Assembly (NCBI RefSeq): GCF_013004645.1 | Contig: NZ_JABEME010000009.1 | Span: 1-64,000 of the forward strand | DNA length: 64,000 nucleotides | From: Stenotrophomonas africana | Lineage (GTDB): Bacteria; Pseudomonadota; Gammaproteobacteria; Xanthomonadales; Xanthomonadaceae | Reading direction: 5' to 3' | Shown: in pieces, positions 35,209-43,217 of the stretch | Numbering within the stretch: position 1 is the stretch's first letter | Layout: each line of letters begins with the position of its first letter | Notes under the pieces: generated by a model | What the model saw: the letters and a program-made list of their open reading frames with translations, nothing else | Databases searched by the model: none | Told to the model about the DNA's origin: nothing | Program-made: the position numbers and the translations under genes

Positions 35209-37413
35209 GTGCTGTCTGCGCCTGTTGCACACGCTCCGTTTCCCTTGCCGCGTCGCCGCGCGTTGCCGCAGGCGCTCGCGCAGGGCCTGCTGATCGCTGC
35301 ACTGGCCAGCAGCAGTATTGCTGCTGCGCAGTCCAGTACGGATCCAGCCAAGGATTCGCAGGCGCCTGCATCGCAGACCCTGCAGACGGTACAGGTCACC
35401 GCCAACCTGCTCGGTACCATCACCGAGGGCAGCGGCGCCTATACGCCCGGCACCATTGCCACCGCGACCCGCCTGGTGCTGACGCCACGGCAGACCCCGC
35501 AGACCATCAGCGTGATCACCCGCGCACAGATGGATGACTTCGGCCTGCACGGCATCGACGACGTGATGCGGGTGACCCCCGGCATCAGCATCGTCACCTA
35601 CGACAGCGAACGCACCGAGTACTACGCGCGTGGTTTCGCGATCCAGAACTTCCAGTACGACGGCATTCCGATGTCGCGCAATTCGGCGTACTCCGCCGGT
35701 AACACGCTCAGCGATACCGCCATCTACGACCGCATCGAGGTTCTCAAGGGCGCGACCGGCCTGTTGACCGGCATGGGCGATCCGGGTGCGACCATCAACC
35801 TGGTGCGCAAGAAGCCGGGCAAGGACTTCGCCGGCAGCGCCTCACTGGGTGTCGGCCGCTGGGACGACTACCGCGCCGAGCTCGATGTCGGTGGTCCGCT
35901 GACTGCCGATGGCCGCCTGCGTGGCCGTGCCGTGGGGGCCTGGGAAGACAAGCACTCCAACCTGGACCACTACCAGCGCACCAGCATGGTCGGCTATGCC
36001 GTGCTGGAAGCCGATCTGGGCGAGCGCACGCTGTTGTCGATCGGTGGCGACGTGATGGACAGCGACCCGAAGGGCTCCACGTGGGGCGGCATTCCGCTGC
36101 TGGACAGCGCCGGCAACTTCAACCGCATGCCTCGCTCGTTCAACAATGGTGCGCAATGGGCCGGCTGGCGCCAGTACGTGCGTACCGGTTTCGCCACGTT
36201 GGAGCACACGTTCGCCAACGATTGGATTGCCAAGCTGCAGCTCAACCATCAGGTCAACGGCTATGACGCCGCACTGGCCGGTGCCGCCGCCGGCAATCCC
36301 GATCCGTTGACCGGCGAGGGCGTCAGCCTGTGGCTCGGCAAGTACGTCGGCAAGACCGTCAGCAATGCCGCCGACTTCTATGTGAGTGGGCATTTCGGCC
36401 TGTTCGGCCGCGAGCATGAACTGGTGGTGGGTGGCAGTGCCTCGCGCAAGCGCTGGACCAATACCGGCTACGGCCCTCAGGCGGGTTTCCCGGATACCGT
36501 GCCGGACTACCGCAGCTGGAATGGCGACATTGCCGAACCGCAGTGGCAGCGCACCTATGACAACAATGAAGTGACCCGTGAGAACGGGCTGTACGTGGTC
36601 GGCCGTTTCGACGTGGCCGATCCGTTGAAGCTGATCGTCGGCAGCCGGCTGGCCAGCTACCGCTCGCCGGATACACGCGAGACCGGCGTCTATGTGCCGT
36701 ATGCCGGCGTGGTCTACGACCTCGGTGAGCACTACTCGGTGTATGCCAGCTACAGCACCATCTTCAAGCCGCAGGGCGAGCGTGACGAGCAGGGCAAGGC
36801 ACTGGATCCGCTGGAAGGCCGCAGCTACGAGATGGGGCTGAAGGCCGAGTTCTTCGATGGACGCCTCAATGCCAGTGCGGCGCTGTTCCAGCTTGATCAG
36901 GACAACTTCGCCCAAGCCACCAGTGGTCGCACGCCGTCCGGTGACATCGCCTACCGCGCCTTGATGGGCGTGCGCACCAAGGGTTACGAGCTTGAGATGT
37001 CGGGCCAGTTGGCCGAGGGCTGGCAGGTGCAGGGTGGGTTCTCCCACAAGATCGCCCGCCAGGCGGGGACCAAGGTGACCACGCTGGAACCGGAGAACCA
37101 GTTCAGCCTGCATACCCGCCATCGCCTGCGCGGTGCCTGGCAGGCGCTGACGCTGGGTGGTGGGGCGCGCTGGCAGGATTCGACCTTCGGCGAGATCACC
37201 AATCCGGCCACGCAGGCCAAGGTGGTGCATCGCACGCAGCCTTACTGGTTGCTCGACGCGATGGCGCGCTACCAGTTCAACGATCGCCTGTCGGCCACGG
37301 TCAACGTCAACAACCTGCTCGACAAGCGGTACTACACGATCTTCAACTGGTACAGCACCTACACCTGGGGTGAGCCGCGCAATGTACGACTCACCTTGAA
37401 CTACAGGTTCTGA
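35209..37413 (+). CDS. TonB-dependent siderophore-type receptor
   Basis: The 734-residue product resembles FhuE/FoxA-type receptors: QTPQTISVITRAQMDDFGLHGIDDVMRVTPGISI, then RGFAIQNFQYDGIPM, VLKGATGLLTGMGDPGATINLVRKKP, and a barrel ending in RNVRLTLNYRF. Signal peptide at about residues 18-40 after a basic N-terminus. GTG 35209 after GGAGGT at proper spacing. No Fur box was found by eye in the 147-base upstream gap. Confidence 0.9.
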   Translation: MLSAPVAHAPFPLPRRRALPQALAQGLLIAALASSSIAAAQSSTDPAKDSQAPASQTLQTVQVTANLLGTITEGSGAYTPGTIATATRLVLTPRQTPQTISVITRAQMDDFGLHGIDDVMRVTPGISIVTYDSERTEYYARGFAIQNFQYDGIPMSRNSAYSAGNTLSDTAIYDRIEVLKGATGLLTGMGDPGATINLVRKKPGKDFAGSASLGVGRWDDYRAELDVGGPLTADGRLRGRAVGAWEDKHSNLDHYQRTSMVGYAVLEADLGERTLLSIGGDVMDSDPKGSTWGGIPLLDSAGNFNRMPRSFNNGAQWAGWRQYVRTGFATLEHTFANDWIAKLQLNHQVNGYDAALAGAAAGNPDPLTGEGVSLWLGKYVGKTVSNAADFYVSGHFGLFGREHELVVGGSASRKRWTNTGYGPQAGFPDTVPDYRSWNGDIAEPQWQRTYDNNEVTRENGLYVVGRFDVADPLKLIVGSRLASYRSPDTRETGVYVPYAGVVYDLGEHYSVYASYSTIFKPQGERDEQGKALDPLEGRSYEMGLKAEFFDGRLNASAALFQLDQDNFAQATSGRTPSGDIAYRALMGVRTKGYELEMSGQLAEGWQVQGGFSHKIARQAGTKVTTLEPENQFSLHTRHRLRGAWQALTLGGGARWQDSTFGEITNPATQAKVVHRTQPYWLLDAMARYQFNDRLSATVNVNNLLDKRYYTIFNWYSTYTWGEPRNVRLTLNYRF

Positions 37414-37423
37414 CGCAGGTCCT

Positions 37424-37485
37424 GTAGAGCCGAGCCCATGCTCGGCTGGCTGTCACACCGCAGCCGAGCATGGGCTCGGCTCTAC
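37424..37485. repeat. SMAG-like inverted dimer
   Basis: Same arm as at 24691 (GTAGAGCCGAGCCCATGCTC) with its perfect complement and a shorter, unrelated loop. It lies between the convergent receptor and pirin genes. Confidence 0.8.
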
Positions 37486-37494
37486 ACGTTGTCG

Positions 37495-38196
37495 TTACAG
37501 CGGCAGGTCGAACACCAGCACTTCAGCGTCGTTGCCGTTTTCCAGGGTCAACTGCGCTTCGTCGCTGACCTGCAGCGCATCACCGGCTTCCAGGGTGATG
37601 CCGTTGACCTGCAGCTGGCCACGCGCCACCTGCACATAGGCGCCACGACCGTTGCCAAGCGCATGGTGCAGCTTCTGGCCGCCATCGAGGATGGTGGCGA
37701 AGATGCGGGCATCCTGGTGGATGCGCAGCGAACCGTCGGCACCGTCCGGCGAGGCGATCAGGCGCAGCTGGCCGCGCTTGGTCTCCGGCGCGAAATGGGT
37801 CTCCTCGTACGACGGCGTGACGTTCTCGGTGTCCGGGAAGATCCAGATCTGCAGGAAGTGCACGGTCTCGTCGGTCGAGTGGTTGAACTCGCTGTGGCTG
37901 ACGCCGCTGCCGGCGCTCATGCGCTGCACGTCGCCGTAGCGCAGCACCGAACCGGTGCCCATCGAGTCCTTGTGCTCCAGCGCGCCACCCAGCACGTAGG
38001 AAATGATTTCCATGTTGCTGTGGCTGTGGGTGCCGAAGCCCTGGCCGCCGATCACCTTGTCTTCGTTGATCACCCGCAGCGGGCCGAAGCTGACGTAGCG
38101 CGGGTCGTAGTAGTTGGCGAAGGAGAAGGTGTGGCGCGAGGACAGCCAGCCATGCTCGGCCAGGCCACGGGTAGCGCTCTTGCGGATCTGCAGCAT
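37495..38196 (-). CDS. Pirin-family protein
   Basis: The 233-residue bicupin (YhhW-like) has the metal site in the N-terminal cupin: FGTHSHSNMEIISYVLGG and GSGVSHSEFNHS. Family members bind iron and some are quercetinases. ATG 38196 with GGAG upstream. Divergent from a LysR-type gene, its likely regulator. Confidence 0.92.
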   Translation of the reverse strand: MLQIRKSATRGLAEHGWLSSRHTFSFANYYDPRYVSFGPLRVINEDKVIGGQGFGTHSHSNMEIISYVLGGALEHKDSMGTGSVLRYGDVQRMSAGSGVSHSEFNHSTDETVHFLQIWIFPDTENVTPSYEETHFAPETKRGQLRLIASPDGADGSLRIHQDARIFATILDGGQKLHHALGNGRGAYVQVARGQLQVNGITLEAGDALQVSDEAQLTLENGNDAEVLVFDLPL

Positions 38197-38336
38197 GATG
38201 GAATCTCCTTGTTCGATGGTTTCGATGGGGCGGGGTGGGCCGGTAGCCGCTGTGTTTCCCCGTTGCAGAGAAGTATCCGCTTGCGCCCGGGGTTTGAAAA
38301 ACGGATAGTTTTGACAGCCATCATCGAAAAATTCGA

Positions 38337-39257
38337 ATGCTCAAGCTCAGCCTCGATGCCCTGCAGATCCTGGATGCCATCGACCGCCGCGGCTCGTTCG
38401 CCGGCGCCGGCAAGGCCCTGCACAAGGTGCCCTCGACCATCTCGTACACCGTGGCCAAGCTGGAGGAGGACCTGGGCGTACAGCTGTTCGACCGGATCGG
38501 CCCGCGTGCCGAGCCGACCGAGGCCGGACGCGCGCTGCTGGACGAGGGGCGGCACCTGCTGCGCGCCGCCCGGGAGCTGGAACTGCGGGTGCGCCGGGTG
38601 GCGTCGGGCTGGGAGACCGAACTGACGCTGGCGGTGGACTCGGTGTTCCCGACCTGGTTGCTCGGCCCGGACATCGCCGCGTTTCGTGAGGCGGAGGCGC
38701 CGACGCGGCTGCGGCTGATCGGAGAGGCTCTGTCCGGCACCTGGGAGGCCCTGCTGGACCGCCGTGCCGACCTGCTGGTCGGCGCGCCCGGCGAGGGGCC
38801 CAGCGGCGGCGGTTATGTGGTCGAGCCGTTGGGCACGGTGGAGTTCGTGTTCGCGGTCGCGCCCGATCATCCGTTGGCCACAGTGCCGGGCGTGCTGGGT
38901 CGAGAGCAGCTGGTCGAGCACTGCGCGATCGCGGTCTCTGATTCCGCACGCAGGTTGCTGCCGCGCACGGTCGGCTTGTTGATGGGGCAGGAGATGCTGA
39001 CGGTGCCGGACATGGCCAGCAAGCTGAAGCTGCAGTGCGAAGGCGTGGGCTTCGGCTTCCTGCCCGAACCGTGCGCGCGCGCTGCGGTGGCGCGTGGCCA
39101 GCTGGTGATCCGTGAGGTGGAGGAACACAAACCGGAAGAGACCTTCTGGCTGGCCTGGCGCACCGGCGAGGATGGCGCTGCACTGCGCTGGTGGCGCGAG
39201 CGCCTGCGCAGGCCGGAGCTGCTGTCGCAATGGTGGCAGGCAATGGCCAGGGGGTAG
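38337..39257 (+). CDS. LysR-family transcriptional regulator
   Basis: The 306-residue product has an N-terminal winged helix (LQILDAIDRRGSFAGAGKALHKVPSTISYTVAKLEEDLGVQLFDR) and a periplasmic-binding-protein-like effector domain. Divergent from pirin with a 140-base shared region, the standard layout for LysR control of a neighbour. Confidence 0.92.
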   Translation: MLKLSLDALQILDAIDRRGSFAGAGKALHKVPSTISYTVAKLEEDLGVQLFDRIGPRAEPTEAGRALLDEGRHLLRAARELELRVRRVASGWETELTLAVDSVFPTWLLGPDIAAFREAEAPTRLRLIGEALSGTWEALLDRRADLLVGAPGEGPSGGGYVVEPLGTVEFVFAVAPDHPLATVPGVLGREQLVEHCAIAVSDSARRLLPRTVGLLMGQEMLTVPDMASKLKLQCEGVGFGFLPEPCARAAVARGQLVIREVEEHKPEETFWLAWRTGEDGAALRWWRERLRRPELLSQWWQAMARG

Positions 39258-39264
39258 GGGTTTG

Positions 39265-39521
39265 GCAGGGCTGCGCCCTGCACCCGCCGAAGCAACAGCT
39301 ATGGCCGAAGCAACAGCAACAGCAACAGCTGGTTTCCTGAGGGATGGCGGGGTGGGTCCGGTTGCGGGAGACGCCGTAAACCCCCAGGCCGGCCCAGCCG
39401 CTGGCGGCTGTGCGTTCGGGCGCTTGCGAAGCAGTGCTTCGCAAGCAAAGCGCCCTCACCCATGGGGGCTTGGCCGCGGCATCCATGCCGCGGACACTCC
39501 CGCAACCGGACCCACCCCGCC
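39265..39521. repeat. Composite intergenic hairpin element, copy 2 (reverse orientation)
   Basis: Order from left: hairpin GCAGGGC-TGC-GCCCTGC (39265-39281, also a plausible end for the LysR transcript), GCAACA microsatellite (39298-39330), then a long hairpin. Its 24-base perfect arms are at 39346-39369 and 39498-39521 (starting GGCGGGGTGGGTCCGG). The shared core is on the minus strand (TTTACGGCGT ... CATGGATGC). Inserted hairpins GCTTGCGAAGCA-G-TGCTTCGCAAGC and CCGCGGCAT-CC-ATGCCGCGG lie inside. Confidence 0.85.
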
Positions 39522-39545
39522 TTCGACAGAGTCCCGCTGCTGTTG

Positions 39546-39657
39546 GTAGGTGTCGACCTTGGTCGACACGGTAGATCCACGCCATGCGTGGATGCTCTTC
39601 GATCAATTATCGAAATACTCGAACTCGATGGAGATTCATCCACGCATGGCGTGGATC
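39546..39657. repeat. SMAG-like cluster
   Basis: A GTAG monomer with stem GTGTCGACC/GGTCGACAC at 39546-39569 is followed by a dimer. The dimer starts at GTAGATCCACGCCATGCGTG (39571) and is answered by ATCCACGCATGGCGTGGATC at 39638-39657. A smaller CGAT-rich dyad lies between them. Confidence 0.75.
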
Positions 39658-39685
39658 CATCAGATCGCGGAAATCTGTCAGAGGT

Positions 39686-39868
39686 GGGGCGGCATGGGCA
39701 GGCAGGACCGTTGGCGGCATGGATGCCGCCATCGAGCCCCCATGGATGGGTTTACGGCGTGTCCTGCCTGTCCATGCCGCCCCGCCAACCCACGGAATAC
39801 CAGCTGTTGCTGTTGCTGTTGCCGTTGCCTTGACTTGAAGCATCTGCAGGTGCAGGGCGCAGCCCTGC
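39686..39868. repeat. Composite intergenic hairpin element, copy 3
   Basis: Arms 39686-39708 and 39761-39783 (starting GGGGCGGCATGGGCAGGC) pair with one G/T. The core CGAGCCCCCATGGATGGG then TTTACGGCGTGTCC lies between. It is followed by TGTTGC microsatellite (39804-39830) and hairpin GCAGGGC-GCA-GCCCTGC (39852-39868). Downstream on the minus strand come the tRNA-Arg genes. Confidence 0.85.
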
Positions 39869-39920
39869 CGAAAAACACACATAAAAAAACAGCAGGCCGA
39901 GGCCTGCTGTTTCGGTGTAA

Positions 39921-39997
39921 TGGTGCGCCCGGAGAGATTCGAACTCCCGACCGCCTGGTTCGTAGCCAGGTACTCTATCCAACTGAGCTACGGGCGC
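39921..39997 (-). tRNA. tRNA-Arg (ACG), copy 3 of the transcript
   Basis: A 77-base tRNA on the minus strand: acceptor GCGCCCG/CGGGCGC, anticodon loop CTACGAA (ACG), T loop GTTCGAATC, CCA encoded. Identical to the two copies upstream. Confidence 0.95.
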
Positions 39998-40030
39998 CAA
40001 TTACATAAACTTGTTTGTGCTGACTGTGTA

Positions 40031-40107
40031 TGGTGCGCCCGGAGAGATTCGAACTCCCGACCGCCTGGTTCGTAGCCAGGTACTCTATCCAACTGAGCTA
40101 CGGGCGC
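40031..40107 (-). tRNA. tRNA-Arg (ACG), middle copy
   Basis: Same 77-base sequence as its neighbours, separated by 33 bases from the next copy. The spacers differ in sequence. Confidence 0.95.
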
Positions 40108-40165
40108 GCGGTACACAATCAAATTTTACTGCATTTCCAGCGGCGGATGCTGGAAACCTGTCGAG

Positions 40166-40242
40166 TGGTGCGCCCGGAGAGATTCGAACTCCCGACCGCC
40201 TGGTTCGTAGCCAGGTACTCTATCCAACTGAGCTACGGGCGC
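40166..40242 (-). tRNA. tRNA-Arg (ACG), first copy
   Basis: Same 77-base sequence. Its first ten bases are also the last codons and stop of the upstream hydrolase gene on the same strand. Confidence 0.95.
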
Positions 40243-41159
40243 CCTGCGACAGGAGCGGAATTATGCGGATGTCGGCGCGTACCGTCAACAGTTTTGTGAA
40301 AATTTTCATCCAACTGAATGAAAAAGCTGTCAGCCACGGCATCAGGGGCCTTCAGCCACGCGAAATGATCGGCGCGGGTGCCCAGTTCCTGCGCGGACAG
40401 CACGCGCAGCTGCGCGTCCACATTCGGCAGCTTCGCCAGCAGCGTCTGCATCGATCCGGTGGGTGCCAACCAGTCGTGCTCCATCAGCACCGCCTGTGCG
40501 CTGCCATGCACGCGTGCCATCTGCGCGTCGAGGTCTTCATCCATGCCGGCCGCGGCGTAGTGGTTGTTCAGGCCCACGCGTGCCCAGTCGGCAATCAGTC
40601 CACGCGCTTCGGTGCCACCAAAGCCGAGGCGACGGCCATGCAGCACGCCCTGGCGCTGCGCGATCCACGGCAGGAAGCGGTAGACCAATGGCAGCAGCCA
40701 GCCACGCGGTGGCGGGAACCCGCGCCAGAACGGTGAGCCACTGGCGGCCAGCCACAGCCGGTTGAAGTCGTGCGGGTTGCGGCCGGCGTGTACACAGGCC
40801 AGCTGCCCACCGAGGCTGTGTCCACCGATGACCCAGGGCAGGGCGCCGGCGTCGTCATCTGCTGCGGCCAGTACCGCCTGGCTGGTCGGCAGATCCTGTT
40901 CGAGTACCTCGCGATAGCCCCAATCCTGCGTGCGTGACGGACGCAGCGAACTGCTGCCATTGCCTCGCCACTCATGCAGGTAGACCGCCACCCCCTTCGC
41001 CGCCAGCGCCAACGCCAGTGGCAGGTAGTGACGTGCGGCCACGCCCAGCGCAGGCAACCACAGCAGGCGCGCGATGGGCTGTGCAGGCACGCAGGCGATC
41101 ACTTCGTAGCGATGGCCATCAGCGCACTGCATGGCGAGGACGTCCGGTGTGAGGCTCAT
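40233..41159 (-). CDS. Alpha/beta hydrolase, coupled to thiD
   Basis: The 308-residue product has an alpha/beta fold with LLWLPALGVAARHYLPLALALAAKGVAVYLHEWRGNG, nucleophile elbow VIGGHSLGGQLA, GHDWLAPT-like acid loop (MEHDWLAPTGS) and catalytic His in RADHFAWL. The ATG overlaps the thiD stop (ATGA). The TAG stop lies within the first tRNA-Arg, so the last three residues and stop are tRNA sequence. Substrate unknown. Confidence 0.85.
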   Translation of the reverse strand: MSLTPDVLAMQCADGHRYEVIACVPAQPIARLLWLPALGVAARHYLPLALALAAKGVAVYLHEWRGNGSSSLRPSRTQDWGYREVLEQDLPTSQAVLAAADDDAGALPWVIGGHSLGGQLACVHAGRNPHDFNRLWLAASGSPFWRGFPPPRGWLLPLVYRFLPWIAQRQGVLHGRRLGFGGTEARGLIADWARVGLNNHYAAAGMDEDLDAQMARVHGSAQAVLMEHDWLAPTGSMQTLLAKLPNVDAQLRVLSAQELGTRADHFAWLKAPDAVADSFFIQLDENFHKTVDGTRRHPHNSAPVAGRP

Positions 41160-41965
41160 GCGTGTGGTGCCGCGCCGAAGTGATCCAGCACCAGCACCTC
41201 GCTGCGGCCGGGGGCATAGCCCTGCTGCAGGCCGCGTGCAACGTAGTCGATACCGGCTTCGCAGGCGTTGGCCAGGCTCAGGCCATTGCACAACTGCGCG
41301 GCGATGGCCGAGGCCAGCGTGCAGCCGGTGCCATGTGCGTCCAGCGGCAGGCGGGCATGGATGAACTCTTCGCTGCTCACGCCGTCGAAATAACGATCGA
41401 TCACGCGGTTGCCCTCATGCAGGTGGCCACCTTTCAGCAGCACCGCACCGGCCCCCAGGTCGAGCAGGGCGGAGGCGGCCTGTTCTGCGTCTTCACCGTT
41501 GCTGATCTTCCGGCCGACCAGCAGTTCCGCTTCCGGCGTATTGGGGGTGATCAGCGTGGCCAGCGGGATCAGGCGCTCACGCATGGCCTTGAGCGCACTT
41601 TCCTCCAGCAGGCGTGCGCCGCTGGTGGCGACCATCACCGGGTCCAGTACCACGTGCGGCGGGCGATGCTTTTCCAGTGCATCGGCGACGGCATGGATCA
41701 CTTCGGCGTTGGCCAGCATGCCGAGTTTCACCGCATGGATGTCGAAGTCGTCGAAGCAGGCATCCAGCTGCGCGCGGAGGAACTCGATGGGGGGCACGTG
41801 CACGGCAATGACGCCGCGGGTGTTCTGCGCGGTCAGTGCAGCAATCGCCGAGAGGCCGTGCACACGGTGCGCGGCGAAGGCCTTCAGGTCGGCCTGGATG
41901 CCGGCGCCACCGCCGGAGTCGGAGCCGGCGATGGTGAGGGCGGAAACGGGAGTGGTCGGGCTCAT
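41156..41965 (-). CDS. thiD: Hydroxymethylpyrimidine/phosphomethylpyrimidine kinase
   Basis: Phosphorylates HMP and HMP-P in thiamine synthesis. The 269-residue product has the ribokinase fold: [20 protein letters not shown] at the N-terminus, [35 protein letters not shown], and anion hole [18 protein letters not shown]. No TPP riboswitch-like sequence is seen upstream. Start ATG 41965. Confidence 0.95.
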   Translation of the reverse strand: MSPTTPVSALTIAGSDSGGGAGIQADLKAFAAHRVHGLSAIAALTAQNTRGVIAVHVPPIEFLRAQLDACFDDFDIHAVKLGMLANAEVIHAVADALEKHRPPHVVLDPVMVATSGARLLEESALKAMRERLIPLATLITPNTPEAELLVGRKISNGEDAEQAASALLDLGAGAVLLKGGHLHEGNRVIDRYFDGVSSEEFIHARLPLDAHGTGCTLASAIAAQLCNGLSLANACEAGIDYVARGLQQGYAPGRSEVLVLDHFGAAPHA

Positions 41966-41997
41966 CAGTTGATTGTGCCGTGGTCCCGGAGGGGAAG

Positions 41998-42020
41998 GTA
42001 GATCCACGCCATGCGTGGAT
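41998..42020. repeat. SMAG-like monomer
   Basis: GTAG then ATCCACGC-CAT-GCGTGGAT, the same stem sequence as at 39571. It lies between the DUF1275 gene end and thiD. Confidence 0.7.
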
Positions 42021-42029
42021 GTCCTTGAT

Positions 42030-42698
42030 TCAATGCCGCCAACGCGCCCACTGCTGGTACAGCACATAACCCAGCCCGGTCAGGCCGGTCAGCAGGGCCG
42101 GGGCGAGCAGGGCGTCGTACTGCCAGCGCATGAACAACCAGGCGCCGATGATGCCGCCGGCGAGGAAGCCGCTGATGATCAGGCCGCTGAGGGTCAGCCG
42201 TCGTACCTGCAGCGGCAACCCGCGCAGCAGGTGGCCCAGGCCGATGCCGAGGTCGGTGAACATGCCGCTGAGGTGTGTGGTGCGCACCACCGCGCCACTG
42301 AAGGTGGTGGCCATCGCGTTCTGCAGGCCGCAGGCCATGGCGGCGGCCAGCGCGCCCCAGATCTGGTGTTGTTCGAACAGTGGAATGGCGACCAGCAGCA
42401 GCGCCGATTCCAGTGCCAGCGCCACGCCGTAGCGCCGGCCCAGCTGCAGGGTGCTGTCCTGGATCAGCAGGCCGCTGAGCATCGCGCCCAGCGAGAACGC
42501 GATCAGCAGCCCCCACAGGTGGCCGACCGCGCGCCAGTCACCCTGGGCCAGTGCCATGCCGAGCTGGCTGGTGCTGCCGGTCATGTGGCTGACCGCCTGG
42601 TGTTCGAAACCGAGGAAGCCGACCACGTTGACCATACCGGCTACGCACGAGAGCGCGACCGCGCCGATCCAGACCCAGGTGGGCAGGCGTATTCCCAT
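42030..42698 (-). CDS. DUF1275 (YoaK-family) membrane protein
   Basis: The 222-residue product has about six membrane spans. Family signatures: VAGMVNVVGFLGFEHQAVSHMTGSTSQLG at the N-terminus and CGLQNAMATTFSGAVVRTTHLSGMFTDLGI in the middle. Function of the family is not established. ATG 42698; it follows the lipoprotein gene on the same strand by 12 bases. Confidence 0.88.
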   Translation of the reverse strand: MGIRLPTWVWIGAVALSCVAGMVNVVGFLGFEHQAVSHMTGSTSQLGMALAQGDWRAVGHLWGLLIAFSLGAMLSGLLIQDSTLQLGRRYGVALALESALLLVAIPLFEQHQIWGALAAAMACGLQNAMATTFSGAVVRTTHLSGMFTDLGIGLGHLLRGLPLQVRRLTLSGLIISGFLAGGIIGAWLFMRWQYDALLAPALLTGLTGLGYVLYQQWARWRH

Positions 42699-42710
42699 CG
42701 GCGGGGCCCC

Positions 42711-43217
42711 TCAGGGCCCGCCGAAGCCGCCGTTGAACTGCAGCTCGCTGAAGGTGTTGCTGGCCGGGTCGAACACCGCGCCCCAGAACTGCGTGCCACC
42801 GTCACAGACGCGGATCGCTTCCCGTGCCGGATTGATGCCGCTGTCGTCGGGCAGGTGGAAGGCGTTGATGTAGATCAGCCGCTTGCCGGCGCTTTCAATG
42901 CCGACGTACTGGCGGTCGAAGTCCAGCACTTTCGGCACCTGGGCCTCCAGCGACGACAGCTGCGCTTCCAGCTGGTCGATCTGCTGCCGGCTGGGCGCCC
43001 AGTAGCCGCTGACCCGCCCGGCCTCGCGGCCGGGGCTGGCGCGCGAGCAGGTGTCGAGCACCTGTGCGGCGATGATCGGGCGGGTGACCACCCAGGACTG
43101 GCCGGTACGCTCGGCGGTCGGCACGCTGGCCGGGCCGCGCGTGGTGGTGCAGGCGCCGAGCACGGCTGCGAGGGTGATCGCAGCCGTGGGCAGCAGCAGG
43201 CGGGTGCGGCGGTTCAC
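42711..43217 (-). CDS. Predicted lipoprotein of unknown function
   Basis: The 168-residue product has a lipoprotein signal (LLLPTAAITLAAVLGAC, lipobox LGAC at about 19-22). A short coiled-coil-like segment follows (QQIDQLEAQLSSLEAQVPKVL), then YVGIESAGKRLIYINAFHLP. GTG start at 43217 overlaps the PhoH stop (GTGA) and has GGAGG just upstream. No family recognised. Confidence 0.78.
   Translation of the reverse strand: MNRRTRLLLPTAAITLAAVLGACTTTRGPASVPTAERTGQSWVVTRPIIAAQVLDTCSRASPGREAGRVSGYWAPSRQQIDQLEAQLSSLEAQVPKVLDFDRQYVGIESAGKRLIYINAFHLPDDSGINPAREAIRVCDGGTQFWGAVFDPASNTFSELQFNGGFGGP

Noticed and set aside
39921-40242. tRNA-Arg array as attachment site of an integrated element
   Set aside because: No integrase, no direct repeat of the tRNA 3' end beyond the tRNA copies themselves, and flanking genes look like ordinary chromosome.
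41966-42029. TPP riboswitch upstream of thiD
   Set aside because: No CTGAGA-type core or suitable stems; the region holds only a SMAG-like monomer.
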